This document shows positions 35,592 through 46,024 of a stretch of 64,000 nt of DNA, one piece after another (the first letter of the stretch is position 1; every line of letters starts with the position of its first letter). The notes beneath the pieces were generated by a model that saw only the letters and a list, made by a program, of their open reading frames with translations, was not told the origin of the DNA and ran no database searches. The DNA is from Sipunculus nudus. Lineage: Eukaryota; Annelida; Sipuncula; Golfingiida; Sipunculidae. The position numbers and the translations under genes are program-made. The stretch spans positions 57,942,250 through 58,006,249 of the forward strand of contig CM049318.1 of assembly GCA_026874595.1 (NCBI GenBank), written 5' to 3'.

Positions 35592-37684
35592 TTAAATTTC
35601 ATTAAATTTCTTTTCAAATTTTATGTACACAGATGACTTGAAGAAAGGATTTTTGGTGTCACAGATCATGTATCTCTGAAGAAAACCCAAAAGTTGATAC
35701 TCCTTTGGGTATGAAAGGTCCCAGGCATAATATGCCCCTATCAAGCAGTAGAGCACCTGAAATAGACACGAGGTGTCTAGTGTAATTTCCATTGTGTCTG
35801 CCACAAGCCAAGCCTGATCAATCCTTGTTCCATCTTTGGTGGTGTTAACCCTTGGAGGAGACTTTGCAGCACATCCTGTGTCCAAGTCCACTGCCTGCAA
35901 ATTGGTTAAACTTGCATCAGAGCATCGGAAGTAATCTTGAATAAAGGGCTAAACTGTAATATGTGATATACTTGTTTAACAGGGGGTTGATTCTTTTAAG
36001 ATTCTTATGTTATATGACACAAGTTACCTGACTAATTTTTCAAAACACCATGAATTTGGTCTTTGCGTAAGTAAACTTTTATCCATGTTAGTCAAGCCAG
36101 TTTTGTAATCCTAGCATTCATAGCTAAAACTTTCTCATCTGGCCCAGGCATTCCATTTGGTCAAAATGAATTTCATAGTCAGTGTACTAGTAACTGTCCA
36201 TTTACACAGTTTCAACTTGTTGATTTAAAAGTTTTCACCTTTTACATCTTAAGATGGCATACCACTGGTAAATGTGAAAGATCATTCCTATGGCAATTTT
36301 GTTTGATGGATCTGTCCGTTGCACAATTTGTTTTGCTTAAAAGTAGTTTTATACACTTGTATACAAGGATCAACAGTCACCATTATTGATTTTGATACAA
36401 AATCTGACCATACATCATTTGTTTAAATATGTCCCTTAGTTGAGTTTTGTTGTGCTCTCAAGGATAAATGTGGCAGTGCATGCCAAGGCACCAGCCATGG
36501 TATCCCTTGACTTTTCTCAGGGGACGAAAAACATTACATATTATTTCCACTTGATCTGCTCATAACTGAATATAAAAAAAGGTCAGCTTTTGCAGTTATT
36601 CCATTCTTACAACAATCTTCCATACTGCTGAAGATATGATGACATATTTTACCCATCCATGGCCATCATATGCTTTTATCATTTCGGGTAGAATCAGTAA
36701 GCTTAGTATGAGCAGAATCATGAAGAATAAAGTTTTACAGCAAAATAGCCTGGTGTCAAATGTTTTATTAAGAACATGGGCAATCAGCTGAAAATATTTT
36801 TGTGGTTTTAGAATTAATCAAGGATATTAAGTTTTCAGGTTTTCCTGGTGACCATAATACTCGACTTCCACACACCAAATATATCTGAAATGCCAGCATA
36901 TGAGGCAACCAGAGACAGTAAATTATATAACTTCTGAACATAAATATCCCACTTAAAGTTCACATCAAGTGTTCATCAAATATTTAAACTTTTAAAAACA
37001 TATTTTGTCTCCATGACAATACTGATAAACAATAAATAATCAAGGTTGTTCTGTAGATAATGACACCTAACTCCAAGAGGCGAACTTGTTCAAGCAATAA
37101 GTAGCAGTGAGCCAGTACTTACATCAACCACTTCGATTGCTGGCTTCATCTTGTTCTTGAAGCTCAATCTTTTTTGGAGGGCAAGAATTACTTCAAGCTC
37201 TTCCTGTTCCTCATTATACATGTCATCCTGAAAAAAAGACAATTGTGATTAGCCCAACATTTCACAATAATGAAAAATAAAACCATCTTTTTTATGTGTT
37301 AGATCCAATCAAAACTAAAAATACAAGATAAATGATGTAATTTTACAAAAATACAACCCTAAAATAAGGTATAGGAAAGGATACCAAAAACACCATTTAA
37401 TAAACTCTGGGCCCTAAACTTTATTACCACAAATGTATAAGCTTTTTCCATTTATTGTACACAGGTTCTATAAATACACTGATGATGATAGAGTCAAGAA
37501 GTTCTATAAAAACTGTTCTTTTTTAGAATATTAAATTCCCTTTCTAGTGTTTTCTCCCTTTAAACACTGGAATTTCAAAAATGGGTTTTACCTCTTTCTC
37601 CAATTCAGTCATTGAAATGGTCACATCCAGGATGTTGGTTAGTTTGTCCATCATTTCGTTGTATGATGCTTTTGTATCATCCAT
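35592..37684 (-). CDS. SAMD3-like C-terminal domain protein, spliced, 166 aa
   Basis: Coding exons are 37684-37592 (31 codons), 37227-37123 (35 codons) and 35894-35592 (100 codons plus stop). Introns begin GTAAAA and GTAAGT and end TTTTTTTCAG and ATTTGCAG; all joins are phase 0 and the frame stays open. The start is the first ATG after an in-frame stop in exon 1, if exon 1 joins exon 2 directly; ten more open codons precede it in exon 2. Exons 2-3 are acidic and probably helical (YNEEQEELEVILALQKR). The last exon ends in a domain with YYAWDLSYPKEYQLLGFLQ. From memory, an aromatic-D-x-x-YPK segment then FLQ marks the C-terminus of SAMD3-like/uncharacterised proteins in fishes and molluscs. The SAM domain and the long middle region of those proteins are absent, so this is a short or truncated member. 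Function unknown. It lies inside the 33649-44055 TIR element. Confidence 0.65.
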
Positions 37685-38130
37685 TTGAATGAGGCTTTCA
37701 AACTCCAGTACAATCTGAGAAAGGATTGAAGCTTTTTACAGAATGTTTGCACCTTCTTTTAAAGGCATTTAAAGGGAGTGACTGTTATTACATTAGCAAA
37801 AGTAGTCATAGATGCTTTAATTCAACATATCACACTAAGTTTAACACAAACATACTACTACATCAGGGTAAAGGAAAGCAGGCAATCTCATAGACAAGTT
37901 TCAGTATTAACATGACTTAAATATAAAATAAAAGACCCACAGTTTAGTGTGCTCAGTTGAATTGAATATTTGTATAAAATCCTAGCATATGGTAAAGGAT
38001 CAACAGTTATTATATATTTTCTATATCCAGGTCACTGAAATATTTAAGTACAACTATTTCATATACAAGAATTACCTTTATCTCACTTCTCATTTGACCA
38101 CATAAAGACAACACATTTGGTGTTGAATGG

Positions 38131-39015
38131 TGTTACTTTGGAGCCCCATAGCTAAAAGAATATGAGTAACTGAGACCTAATTTCAGGTTTCTAAGAAGAC
38201 ATATCATGGGTCTCCCAGTATGTCAGAATATAATAGGTCCAGTCATTACCTTTGTATCCTGTTAACAGATGACCACTTTTCAAGGTCTCGAAAAAATACA
38301 GGTAAAAAACTGTAAATAGTCGAAAAAATAAAGGTGGTGCCACCAGTCTGCAGAACCTGATGAAACATCCCTAACCAATTTCCATGCTAAAAATCATAAT
38401 GATCCATGAAATACATGTTGAGATATTTAAGGTTTGTATTTAATTTTCCATTATCCTGGGGGTTACTTTGGAACACCATAGGTAAAAGAATATGAGTAAC
38501 AGAGACCTAATTTCAGGTTTCCAAGAAGACATATCATGGGCCTCCCAGTATTTCAAAAAAGAAGATTCTAGGATTAGTCGTAAACTGTGTGTCCTGTTAA
38601 CAGATGACTGCATTTTTCAAAGTCTCAAAAATACAGAAAAAAAATGGTAAAAAATTGAAAAAAATAGATGGTGCCACCAGTCTGCAGAAACTGATGATAC
38701 ATCCCATGACCAGTATCCTTGCTAAAAATCATGATGATCCATGCATTAGTTGTTGAGATATTTGAGGTTTTGTGTTAAATTTTCCATTATTCTGGGGGGT
38801 ACTTCAGAGCCCACTAGATCGGAGGATATAGATCAAAGTGACCGAATTTCAGGTTTGCAAGGGGAATTTTCATGGTCCTCTCAGAATGTCAAATTACAGG
38901 ATGCTAGTTCCAGCATTTGTGGTTTGTGCCCTGTTAATGGACAGAGGCCCATTGCCAGACAGACAACTGACAAAGAGGGTTTGCTATAGCTCAGATGACT
39001 TACAGTCAGCTAAGC
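38131..39015 (+). repeat. Tandem repeat, period about 330-338, three units
   Basis: Units begin TGTTACTTTGGAGCCCCATA (38131), GGTTACTTTGGAACACCATA (38461) and GGTACTTCAGAGCCCACTAG (38799). Within them CTAATTTCAGGTTTC, CCTCCCAGTAT, GTGCCACCAGTCTGCAGAA and AAATTTTCCATTAT-type words recur. A related tail reappears at about 41690-41870 (GACAGACAAAGAGAATCAC against GACAACTGACAAAGAGGG), so the TIR element at 39483-41205 probably split this array. Confidence 0.75.
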
Positions 39016-39606
39016 TAAAAATTGCTTAGGCCCACAAAAGGTTATTTTTCACCTACCTTTTTTCAGAAACAAGTGCAGGGAGCCAATTTTTTACCTTTTT
39101 ATTACTTCTTTTTTTTAAATTCAATAACCAACCTAATTTTTTAGCTTTAATTTTTAATTTTAAGATTTTAACTGATTAAATACTTACATTTACATACTGT
39201 TAAATCAACAATACGTACAGGTAAATAATAAGTCACAGTACAAAATTAGCAAAATTTTTTGTGCTGATTTTAAATAACTTAAAAAATTTACAAAATTAAT
39301 CTTATTATTTATACAGAATTGAATTTTGAATAAATAAAATTATATCCCTGAACAAAAATCTATAGCTATAGCTATTCATAGGTTAGGTGACTAAATATCT
39401 TCTTGATTTTTTACACATTGCATTATGTTCAGGCCCATAACCTCTAGAAACTAGAATACGGGTAGTCGACATGCGACTACGTGTATCCGCCTAAATCAGA
39501 GTGGAACGGGTGAAGTGAGGCATGGATTAAGTGGCAAGGGGAAACAGAGTGAAGTGTTGCATATTAGCATGGATGTCTGCAGCCAAATTGTGTATGAAGG
39601 TTGCCA

Positions 39607-39628
39607 CCCCCCCCCCCCCCCCCCCCCC
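39607..39628 (+). repeat. Poly-C tract (22)
   Basis: Twenty-two consecutive C, the longest homopolymer of the window, at the left edge of the 280-bp array. Confidence 0.95.
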
Positions 39629-39629
39629 A

Positions 39630-40978
39630 CCACAAAATCCAGAGGGCCGTCCCAGTTGTATACATATGCAAAATTTAAGGCAGATAATTCAAACCACTAC
39701 ATGTACATGAGTGATTTTAGCCCGTGGCAGACAATCAGATGGACGCTGAGCAAAAATGGTTGCAGGTGACGGCACCAGTTTTGCATATGATAAAGAGCTA
39801 TGTGAGAACTATACACATGCAAAACTTTGGCCCAATCGGTCAAACGGTTCCCAAGATATGAGCTTGGAAGTCTGCTGCATAAACAAGAATGCAGGTGGCT
39901 CCACCTGTCATAAAATCAAGAGAGCTGTCGGGGATGTATAAACCTGCAAAATTTTAGCCAGATATGTCAAACCACTAACGAGATATGAGTGATTTTATCC
40001 CATGGCAGACAAACAGACAGGAGCTGTGCAAAAATGGCTGCAGGTGGCACCACCAGTTTTGCGTATGTTATAAAGCTCTCCAAGGGCTACATTTGTGCAA
40101 AAAAATTTTCCTGATCGGTCAAACGGTTCCCGAGATATGAGCTTGGATGTCTGCAGCGTAAACGTGAATGTAGGTGGCGCCACCTGTCATAAAATCAGGA
40201 AAGCTATCCAGGATGTATACGCATGCCGAATTTCAGGTGAATTAGTCAAGTCACTGCAGAGATATGAGTGATTTTAACCCAAGGCAGACAAACAGATGGA
40301 CACTGTGCAAACATGGTTGCAGGTGGCGCCACCATTTTTTGTGTATGTTATAAAGCTCTCCAAGGGCTACATTTGTGCAAAAAAATTTTCCTGATCGGTC
40401 AAACGGTTCCCGAGATATGAGCTTGGATGTCTGCAGCGTAAACGTGAATGTAGGTGGCGCCACCTGTCACAAAATCAGAAAAGCCATCCAGGATGTATCC
40501 GCATGCCAAATTTCAGGTGAATTAGTCAAGTCACTGCAGAGATATGAGTGATTTTAACCCATGGCAGACGAACAGATGGACACTGTGCAAACATGGTTGC
40601 AGGTGGCGCCACCATTTTTTGTGTATGTTATAAAGCTCTCCAAGGGCTACATTTGTGCAAAAAAATTTTCCTGATCGGTCAAACGGTTCCCGAGATATGA
40701 GCTTGGATGTCTGCAGCGTAAACGTGAATGTAGGTGGCGCCACCTGTCACAAAATCAGAAGAGCCATCCAGGATGTATACGCATGCCAAATTTCAGATGA
40801 ATTTGTCAAGTCACTGCAGAGATATGAGTGATTTTAACCTAAGGCAGACGAACAGATGGACACTGTGCAAACATGGTTGCAGGTGGCGCCACCATTTTTT
40901 GTGTATGTTAGAAAGCTCTCCAAGGGCTACATTTGTGCAAAAAAATTTTCCTGATCCGTCAAACGGTTCCCGAGATAT
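39630..40978 (+). repeat. 280-bp tandem repeat, about five units
   Basis: Unit anchors are near 39634, 39911, 40190, 40470 and 40750. Each has GAGATATGAGTGATTTTA, GGTTGCAGGTGGCGCCACCA, CCAAGGGCTACATTTGTGCA, TTTTCCTGATCGGTCAAACG and GATGTCTGCAGCGTAAACG. The last three are nearly identical, the first two more diverged. The 62- to 70-codon minus-strand frames recurring every 280 bases are by-products of the repeat. Confidence 0.9.
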
Positions 40979-41912
40979 GTGGGTTTATGTGTGGAAACAG
41001 ACGCACAAACGGATGCAGAGCGCAGAGGAAAGGTCAGAGGTCAAAACAAAATCGGGGCGCAGCAGTTCACATGTGACCCGAACATAATCCCGGGTTTCGT
41101 AAAATTCCGCCCAGCGGTTACGGAGGAGTTCTCCGGAAACCTACGCGGCGGCGGCAGCGTGCAGCTGAAAACATAGTATCCGCAAAACTCTGTTTTGGCG
41201 GATACAATTACATAATACTGACCTGGTTCCTGGTATTTTCAAAGGAAAAATATAGAGGAGTATGTATATACAATTTGATAAAAAAACGGATCAGTGGTTT
41301 TGACAACAGGCAGTTTTTAGTGTAACAATGAGTTTTTAATGAAAAATTCAGGTTTCTAATTTATATCTCAAAGGAATAACGTCGTAACAAAAACGCAGTT
41401 TTCAGTATGGAAGGAGATTCTGGGGACATTTATGCCAAATTTTTTATCTGTAGGTCCAATGGCTTTTGTATAAAATTTTAATTTTTACTCAAAATGGAAT
41501 AATCACCACAATTTTTATCTTTCTTTAAAAGAGGTGGATGGCTAAACTCTGCAAAACTTTGCATGATGGCAGTCTGTCTTAAACATCAACTTGAGCAACA
41601 TTATTATATTTGATGAACAAACAGATATTTGTTCAATAGCCTTGATCACTGGCAAGCATTTGTGTGAGTGCTACAAAATGTTTTTTGCCCATACTAGGTC
41701 ACAATGACCTAAATTGGGCATCTAGGTCTGAGATTTCCCGGGAACCCTGGATGTGGAGTAAGAAATTACTAGATCAGACAGTCGATATGTTACCTGTTAA
41801 CTGAGTTGGCCACCAAGATGACAGACAAAGAGAATCACTTTAGCTCAGGTAACTTGAAGTCAGCTGAGTTGATAATGATACAATATAATAAAAACATAAT
41901 ACATGAATAATA

Positions 41913-41915
<3 letters not shown>

Positions 41916-41959
<44 letters not shown>
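41916..41959. repeat. (TA)n microsatellite
   Basis: TA dinucleotides directly abutting the pogo-like end. Confidence 0.97.
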
Positions 41960-41962
<3 letters not shown>

Positions 41963-42130
41963 CAGTGAAACCCCGGGCTATGGACACCCCTCTGGGATGG
42001 ACACCCCACCTAACGGGCATTTTTGGGACAATCGAGCATTTTTACTCTTTTAAGAACAACTCTGGGGGAGACACCCCGCTATTCAGGACAACAGACACTT
42101 TTTGTCAGCCTGATGCCTAAAATCACCCCG
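41963..42130 (+). mobile_element. pogo/Tigger-like element, left end
   Basis: Starts CAGTGAAACCCCGGGCTATG and continues with GACACCCC repeats, the pattern of Tigger/pogo terminal repeats. It inserted at a TA array, consistent with TA target preference. No matching right end in the next kilobase. Confidence 0.55.
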
Positions 42131-42159
42131 GCTAACCATATAAAACCGTAGTGTTTTGA

Positions 42160-42277
42160 TGCCGTTCCTGGGTCACAGTGTTCAGTACATCATTGTGGAG
42201 CTGTCATAAGTTGATGGAAAAAATTAATGCATTATTCACTACCAACCAATTTTGTGCACACTATATGAATGCCATAT

Positions 42278-42335
<58 letters not shown>

Positions 42336-42570
42336 TATATATTTTAAAAGAAAATCCACACCGTGCACACCCTCCCCTCCCCCTCGGGAGTGATTAATAT
42401 CTCAGATTAAAATACAGAAGCGGTTCCAAGTTTTTTTAGGGGCTTCAGACAAAATTTTCCCGCCTGGACCCCCCTTTTTCAGACCTGAGGACCTTTTTTT
42501 TAGGGTTTTCATTTGTCCTCCTGGGTTGGACCCCCCTTTTCCTAAATCCTGGATCCGCCCCTGAAATATG
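42160..42570 (+). mobile_element. hAT-like remnant ending CCTGGATCCGCCCCTG
   Basis: Shares GGGTCACAGTGTTCAGTAC, GTCATAAGTTGATGG, TTAATGCATTATTCACTACC and CCTGGACCCCCC with 44200-44460, and ends in the inverted CAGGGGCGGATCCAGGA terminus used by a common hAT-type MITE family. A (TA)n array (42279-42342) has grown inside it. Confidence 0.5.
42279..42342. repeat. (TA)n microsatellite with one interruption
   Basis: TA dinucleotides interrupted once by TAAAATA near 42328. Confidence 0.95.
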
Positions 42571-42835
42571 TAGGCAGAATTGGCCAAGCAGACCAAATGA
42601 CCAGTTCAGCAGTTGAAATGATCGTATCGGGTCAGAACAAGGGTGACATAATGACTAGTCAAGTACAGTATCAAGGTAGAAAAATGACCTGAATCCATCT
42701 GGTGAACAATGCACCCAGTTCTGGAGTTGAGAACAACTTAATAAAATCCTCGCTTCCCTCTGTCAGTGCGATTAGTCTCAATATTCTGCACAAACAATTT
42801 GTAACAGCAAATGACAGGAAGAACAATATACTTAC

Positions 42836-42978
42836 CAATACATGAAGAAAGAAATTTAGAATGCACCGAGTAGAAATGGTAGGCCTACTTCCGCTCTGAT
42901 CAACAACTGATGCCGACTTCTCACACTGAATCCGAAAGGCGCGGGGTCGTCAGCAGCAACAACCAATCAGCACTGCCC
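42836..42978 (-). other. Exon 1 (5' UTR) of the SAMD3-like gene
   Basis: Ends in a consensus donor, TATTG then GTAAGTATATTG on the minus strand. Its 5' end is put about 25-30 bases downstream of the TATA box. It is GC-richer and CpG-richer than its surroundings. In the frame that reaches the ATG in exon 2 there is a stop at 42952-42950 and no ATG after it. Near its end an out-of-frame ATG TAT would be completed by exon 2 to a two-codon upstream ORF. Direct joining to exon 2 is assumed. Confidence 0.5.
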
Positions 42979-43003
42979 GCGGTGACGACACCAGCCTGAC
43001 TGT

Positions 43004-43011
43004 TATTTATA
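43004..43011 (-). promoter_or_regulatory. TATA box of the SAMD3-like gene
   Basis: TATAAATA on the minus strand within GGCGGTTATAAATAACAGTC, a GC-rich context, about 168 bases upstream of the exon 1 donor. An ATTGG (inverted CCAAT) lies in the transcribed side near 42962-42966. A strong core promoter match. Confidence 0.55.
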
Positions 43012-43164
43012 ACCGCCCGTCTGCCCGCGTGCACTTGTACTTAAAAGGTTCTAAATGCGAAACAATTGTAAAACATAAAAGTAGATACATTATGATAGGC
43101 CTACGTAACATGCCACGTAACATGCCACGCTGTTGGCACTAAGGTTTTAATTTTTTAAGGTATT

Positions 43165-43500
43165 AATTTAATAGGCCCGGTGGCGGAAGGGAGGGGGGGG
43201 GGGGTTAAAATTGATAATTAATTTTATTTATTCTTTTTTTTTTCGTTTATTTTTTTTGCCGGACAAAACTCTCATATATTATTTGCTTAACAAATAAAAA
43301 CCGATTCTACTACCAGAAGCAACAGGATTTTGAAAAGGGAGGTGTGGGGGTGTCAAACTCTATAGCTCGTCCGGGGAAAGGGGGGGGGGGGAGGGTTAGG
43401 AGTCTAGGTGGCAAAATTTGGTATTAAACATTAAAATATATATATATTTGGGCTCGAAAAGAGGAGGTACAGACCCTTAGGACTCTCTTTACCCCTGAAT
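43165..43500. mobile_element. hAT-like remnant (GGCGGA ... AATCCGCCACTG)
   Basis: Starts near GGCCCGGTGGCGGAAGGG and ends CCCCTGAATCCGCCACTGCA, giving a short inverted GTGGCGGA terminus. The interior has two G11 runs (about 43192 and 43381). Confidence 0.4.
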
Positions 43501-43594
43501 CCGCCACTGCACACACACACACACTCATACACAATTATTTTACACACACATAAATCTATAATAGCCTATACTTGTTATGCTAAACACATTGCTA

Positions 43595-44055
43595 TATGGA
43601 TGTATGAATACCGATGTGTTTAAACGCTAAACACGTTTAACCTTCAAACGAGCCGCACCATGGTGTTTAGCATTGGAGGTGTTAACTTAACCATGTGCCT
43701 TTAATTATCATTAGGCTAAACATTTTGTCAGACATGTAACGCTGCTAAATGTGTTTTACAAAATGTGTTTATATGCTAATCACGTTTAACCTTAGAACGG
43801 GTCGCACCATTGTGTTTAGCAATCGAGGTGTTTAGCATTTGTGTTTAGCATAACCATTTGCTTTATATAACCCTATATAATTGTTAGGCTAAACATTTTG
43901 TCAGACATGTAACGCTGCTAAACGTGTTTTGCAATATGACACATTTCGTTCCTAGTGGACCTATATATGTTTTGCTTTAAAACACATTCCTAAACGTTTA
44001 TAGGATTAAAACATGTTCCAGATGTGCTTAAATGCTAAACACTGTTTTTAGAGTG
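43595..44055 (-). repeat. Right subterminal array of the TIR element
   Basis: Two units of about 150-170 bp, at about 43621 and 43760, share ATCACGTTTAACCTTAGAAC-like, GCACCATGGTGTTTAGCA-like, AGGCTAAACATTTTGTCAG and ATGTAACGCTGCTAAA sequence. Near the tip, AACACATTCCTAAACGTTTA repeats the motif that starts each left-array unit. CTAAAC/GTTTAG words are dense. Confidence 0.7.
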
Positions 44056-44199
44056 TATTATTCTACTCATGGTGTCAAACCTATAGTGTTGTTTATATAG
44101 TCCAGGCAATATTCGACATGATAAGTTATTAAGTCGCGAATTCTAATTCCTATTCTAATAATTGTTTTCACCGTATACTATATATTTATATAATTATAT

Positions 44200-44460
44200 A
44201 TACTGAAAGGGTTTGGTTGCCATTGCAGGATCACAGTGCTTGATACGTAAAGTATAGCTGCTATAAGTTCATAAAAATGCATCAATGCATTAATGTCACT
44301 ACCCGCAGGTTTCGTGCTCACTGCGTGGCACTCATTAGGTGACTCTCTTTATAGATTTATATGGTTTCAGACTATTTTTGCAGCCTGGACCCCCCTTCCT
44401 TTCGGACCTGTGTACCTCATTTTAGGCTTTGAGAATGTCTCTTGGTTTTTCTAAGGGGAG
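44200..44460 (+). mobile_element. hAT-like remnant, second copy
   Basis: Matches 42160-42570: GGATCACAGTGCTTGATACG, CTATAAGTTCATAAAAATGC, GCATTAATGTCACTACC and CCTGGACCCCCCTTCC. It lies just outside the right TIR of the 10.4-kb element. Confidence 0.45.
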
Positions 44461-44839
44461 ATGGTATATAAAGCCATCGAACATTATCCAAGTTCCCGGG
44501 GTTATACCATTTTGTTCGTGGTCTTTGATCAAGAAAAAAAAAAGAAATTAGGCAGCGCGTGCAAACGGATAGAAAAGCAGCCGCTTCAGAAGTAATTTAC
44601 CTTAAAAAACACTAAAGCCCAACAACAGGAAATTGGTAAAGTTACAGGTAGTGGGGGTTTTGGTCTGATATAGCCGACGATGTCAGTCTCAACCAACTTT
44701 ATTTTACAATTTTCCTTCCTGGTCTTTCAGGCCTGGTAATTCTTGTAGCTTTTCTCGGCTCCCTGGGGAGTGTACACCACGCAGCCACACACGGTGCTAT
44801 ATGGTTATTCGCTCTACATTTGCCTGACACCCATGATTG

Positions 44840-44996
44840 ACCAGTACCCATTCACTCCTTGGTGAAGAGAGCGTACCCTTGTGGTTAAGACTTTGACTAG
44901 GAGTCTTAGCGCGGAAGGCTTTCACATCGGGACGCGAACCTACCAACTTGCGGTGATGAGTCCAGCTCACTAACCATTACGCCACAACGCTCCGAA
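44840..44996 (-). mobile_element. tRNA-derived SINE, family 4
   Basis: On the minus strand from 44996: GGAGCGTTGTGGCGTAATGG with box A TGGCGTAATGG, then box B GGTTCGCGTCC at tRNA spacing. The head resembles the one at 59909 on the plus strand (GGAGCGAGTGGCGTACTAG). Confidence 0.6.
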
Positions 44997-45634
44997 TTCA
45001 CGATAAACCATCGTTTGTAGGTCTTAAGATAGTAATTTTTTCATCAAGAAACGCCCGCATATTTAAAAATTGTTAAAATTATTAATACGGATTTCTAAAT
45101 TAAGAAACGCCATTTTTTATGACCAAGTAGCGTTTTAGTGCAGTCCAATTAACGGCCAACCAACCAAGTCGCCAAACCTCACCCAGATCAACAGTCGATG
45201 TAAGGGGGCGATTGATAGTCCAGCTGACCCCACGACGTTCCGTCAGTCTACGTGAACATACACCCAAGGACTGCCCAAAGAACAGTCTCTGTCAACAGAT
45301 TCAAGTTGAACCTGTTTTATATATTGTTGTTTATTCATCGCACCCTCCTATGGGTTGCAGCTTTCAATATAAGCTTATTGTATACATATGCCAAGAGGCG
45401 ATACTGGCAACTTTAAGATCCGTCAGTGTCTGAAATTTGTCGAAGATTTATTTGAGTTATCCAATACAGACATATCAAAAGACATGATGTCACTGTGCAT
45501 ATTTCACACATTGTCAGATACAAACAATGTTATTGATAAAGTTTTAAACGTTTCACACCTATTTTAACACGATGTTCAGGTTAAATAATCCAATGGTTTA
45601 AAGATAGCAAGCTCAGTTTTATATCACAGACGAT
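44997..45634. other. Unique DNA, no gene seen
   Basis: A 73-codon plus-strand frame at 45212 has no domain. No repeat recognised. Confidence 0.3.
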
Positions 45635-45710
45635 TCCAGAAGCGGATCCAGGGGGAGGGTCCAGGGGGTATGGACCCCCCCCCCCCTTTCCTAAATCCTA
45701 TGGTACGAAA
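45635..45710 (+). mobile_element. hAT-like end with poly-C
   Basis: AGAAGCGGATCCAGGGGGAG followed by GGTATGGACCC and a C13 run, then CCTAAATCCTATGG. Confidence 0.4.
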
Positions 45711-46024
45711 TTCTATAAATTAAAGATATAATATGGTGATCCAGATTACCTTCACAAATTGATGTGCTGTTAATCAGTGTTATCCTGACCAACCTCAGTT
45801 CTTCAAAACCGTTTCAGAACAGTAAAGTTGCTGAGAGAGAAAAAACATCCAAAACCATAATAGTTCACCAGGTAAAATAAAACCTGAGTAATTAGTATAA
45901 TTAATCTTGTACAATATTCTTATATGAGATTAGCAATTTATCCTTCATGAATATTTGATTGGTTTTTGATATGCTTCGCACATTTTAAAATAAGTAGGAA
46001 TAGTATTTTTAATTATCATTTTAT

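Larger units (their letters stand above)
39483..41205. mobile_element. Non-autonomous TIR element built on a 280-bp tandem array
   Basis: The left end GTATCCGCCTAAATCAGAGT and the inverse of the right end (GTATCCGCCAAAACAGAGT) form a terminal inverted repeat. The right end is also a near-perfect hairpin (GTATCCGCAAAAC ... TTTTGGCGGATAC, 41176-41205), and just outside the left end GTAGTCG-ACATG-CGACTAC forms another. The interior is the 280-bp array and a GC-richer tail (40980-41170). No transposase, no clear target duplication. Confidence 0.55.
37715..42835 (-). other. Intron 1 of the cargo gene, filled with nested repeats
   Basis: About 5.1 kb between exon 1 (donor GTAAGT at 42835) and exon 2 (acceptor TTTCTCAG at 37715). 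It contains the 330-bp array, the 280-bp array element, a pogo-like end, two (TA)n arrays and a hAT-like remnant, all listed separately. Additional coding exons in it were looked for and not seen. Confidence 0.45.
33649..44055 (-). mobile_element. Putative 10.4-kb CACTA-like TIR element carrying a spliced gene
   Basis: The left end reads CACTGCAAAAACAGTG followed by TTTAG. The right end, read on the other strand, is CACTCTAAAAACAGTG followed by TTTAG. That is 19 of 21 identical, with weaker similarity for another ~13 bases (both then reach CACAT at the same offset). TA lies immediately outside each end (33647-33648 and 44056-44057). Both ends are followed inwards by arrays of CTAAAC/GTTTAG-containing repeats. 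CACT-starting termini, 2-3-bp target duplications and subterminal repeats are typical of EnSpm/CACTA elements, but a TA duplication also fits Tc1/mariner, so the superfamily is tentative. No transposase was found; the cargo is the minus-strand gene at 35592-42978. Strand is given by the cargo. Confidence 0.55.

Noticed and set aside
39452-39495. Possible Helitron 3' end: hairpin GTAGTCG/CGACTAC followed by CTAA about 11 bases on
   Set aside because: The base after CTAA is A, not the T expected of the AT target, and the inverted GTATCCGCC termini explain the boundary better.
40183-40743. Repeated 62-70-codon minus-strand open frames with identical starts every 280 bases
   Set aside because: They track the tandem unit exactly, and the frame breaks in older units; it is a repeat by-product.
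38131-40978. CRISPR array
   Set aside because: Units of 280-338 bp without short regular repeats and spacers; eukaryotic tandem repeats.
33649-44055. A transposase gene within the large TIR element
   Set aside because: I looked on both strands for long or splice-linked frames other than the SAMD3-like gene and saw none; the rest is nested repeats.
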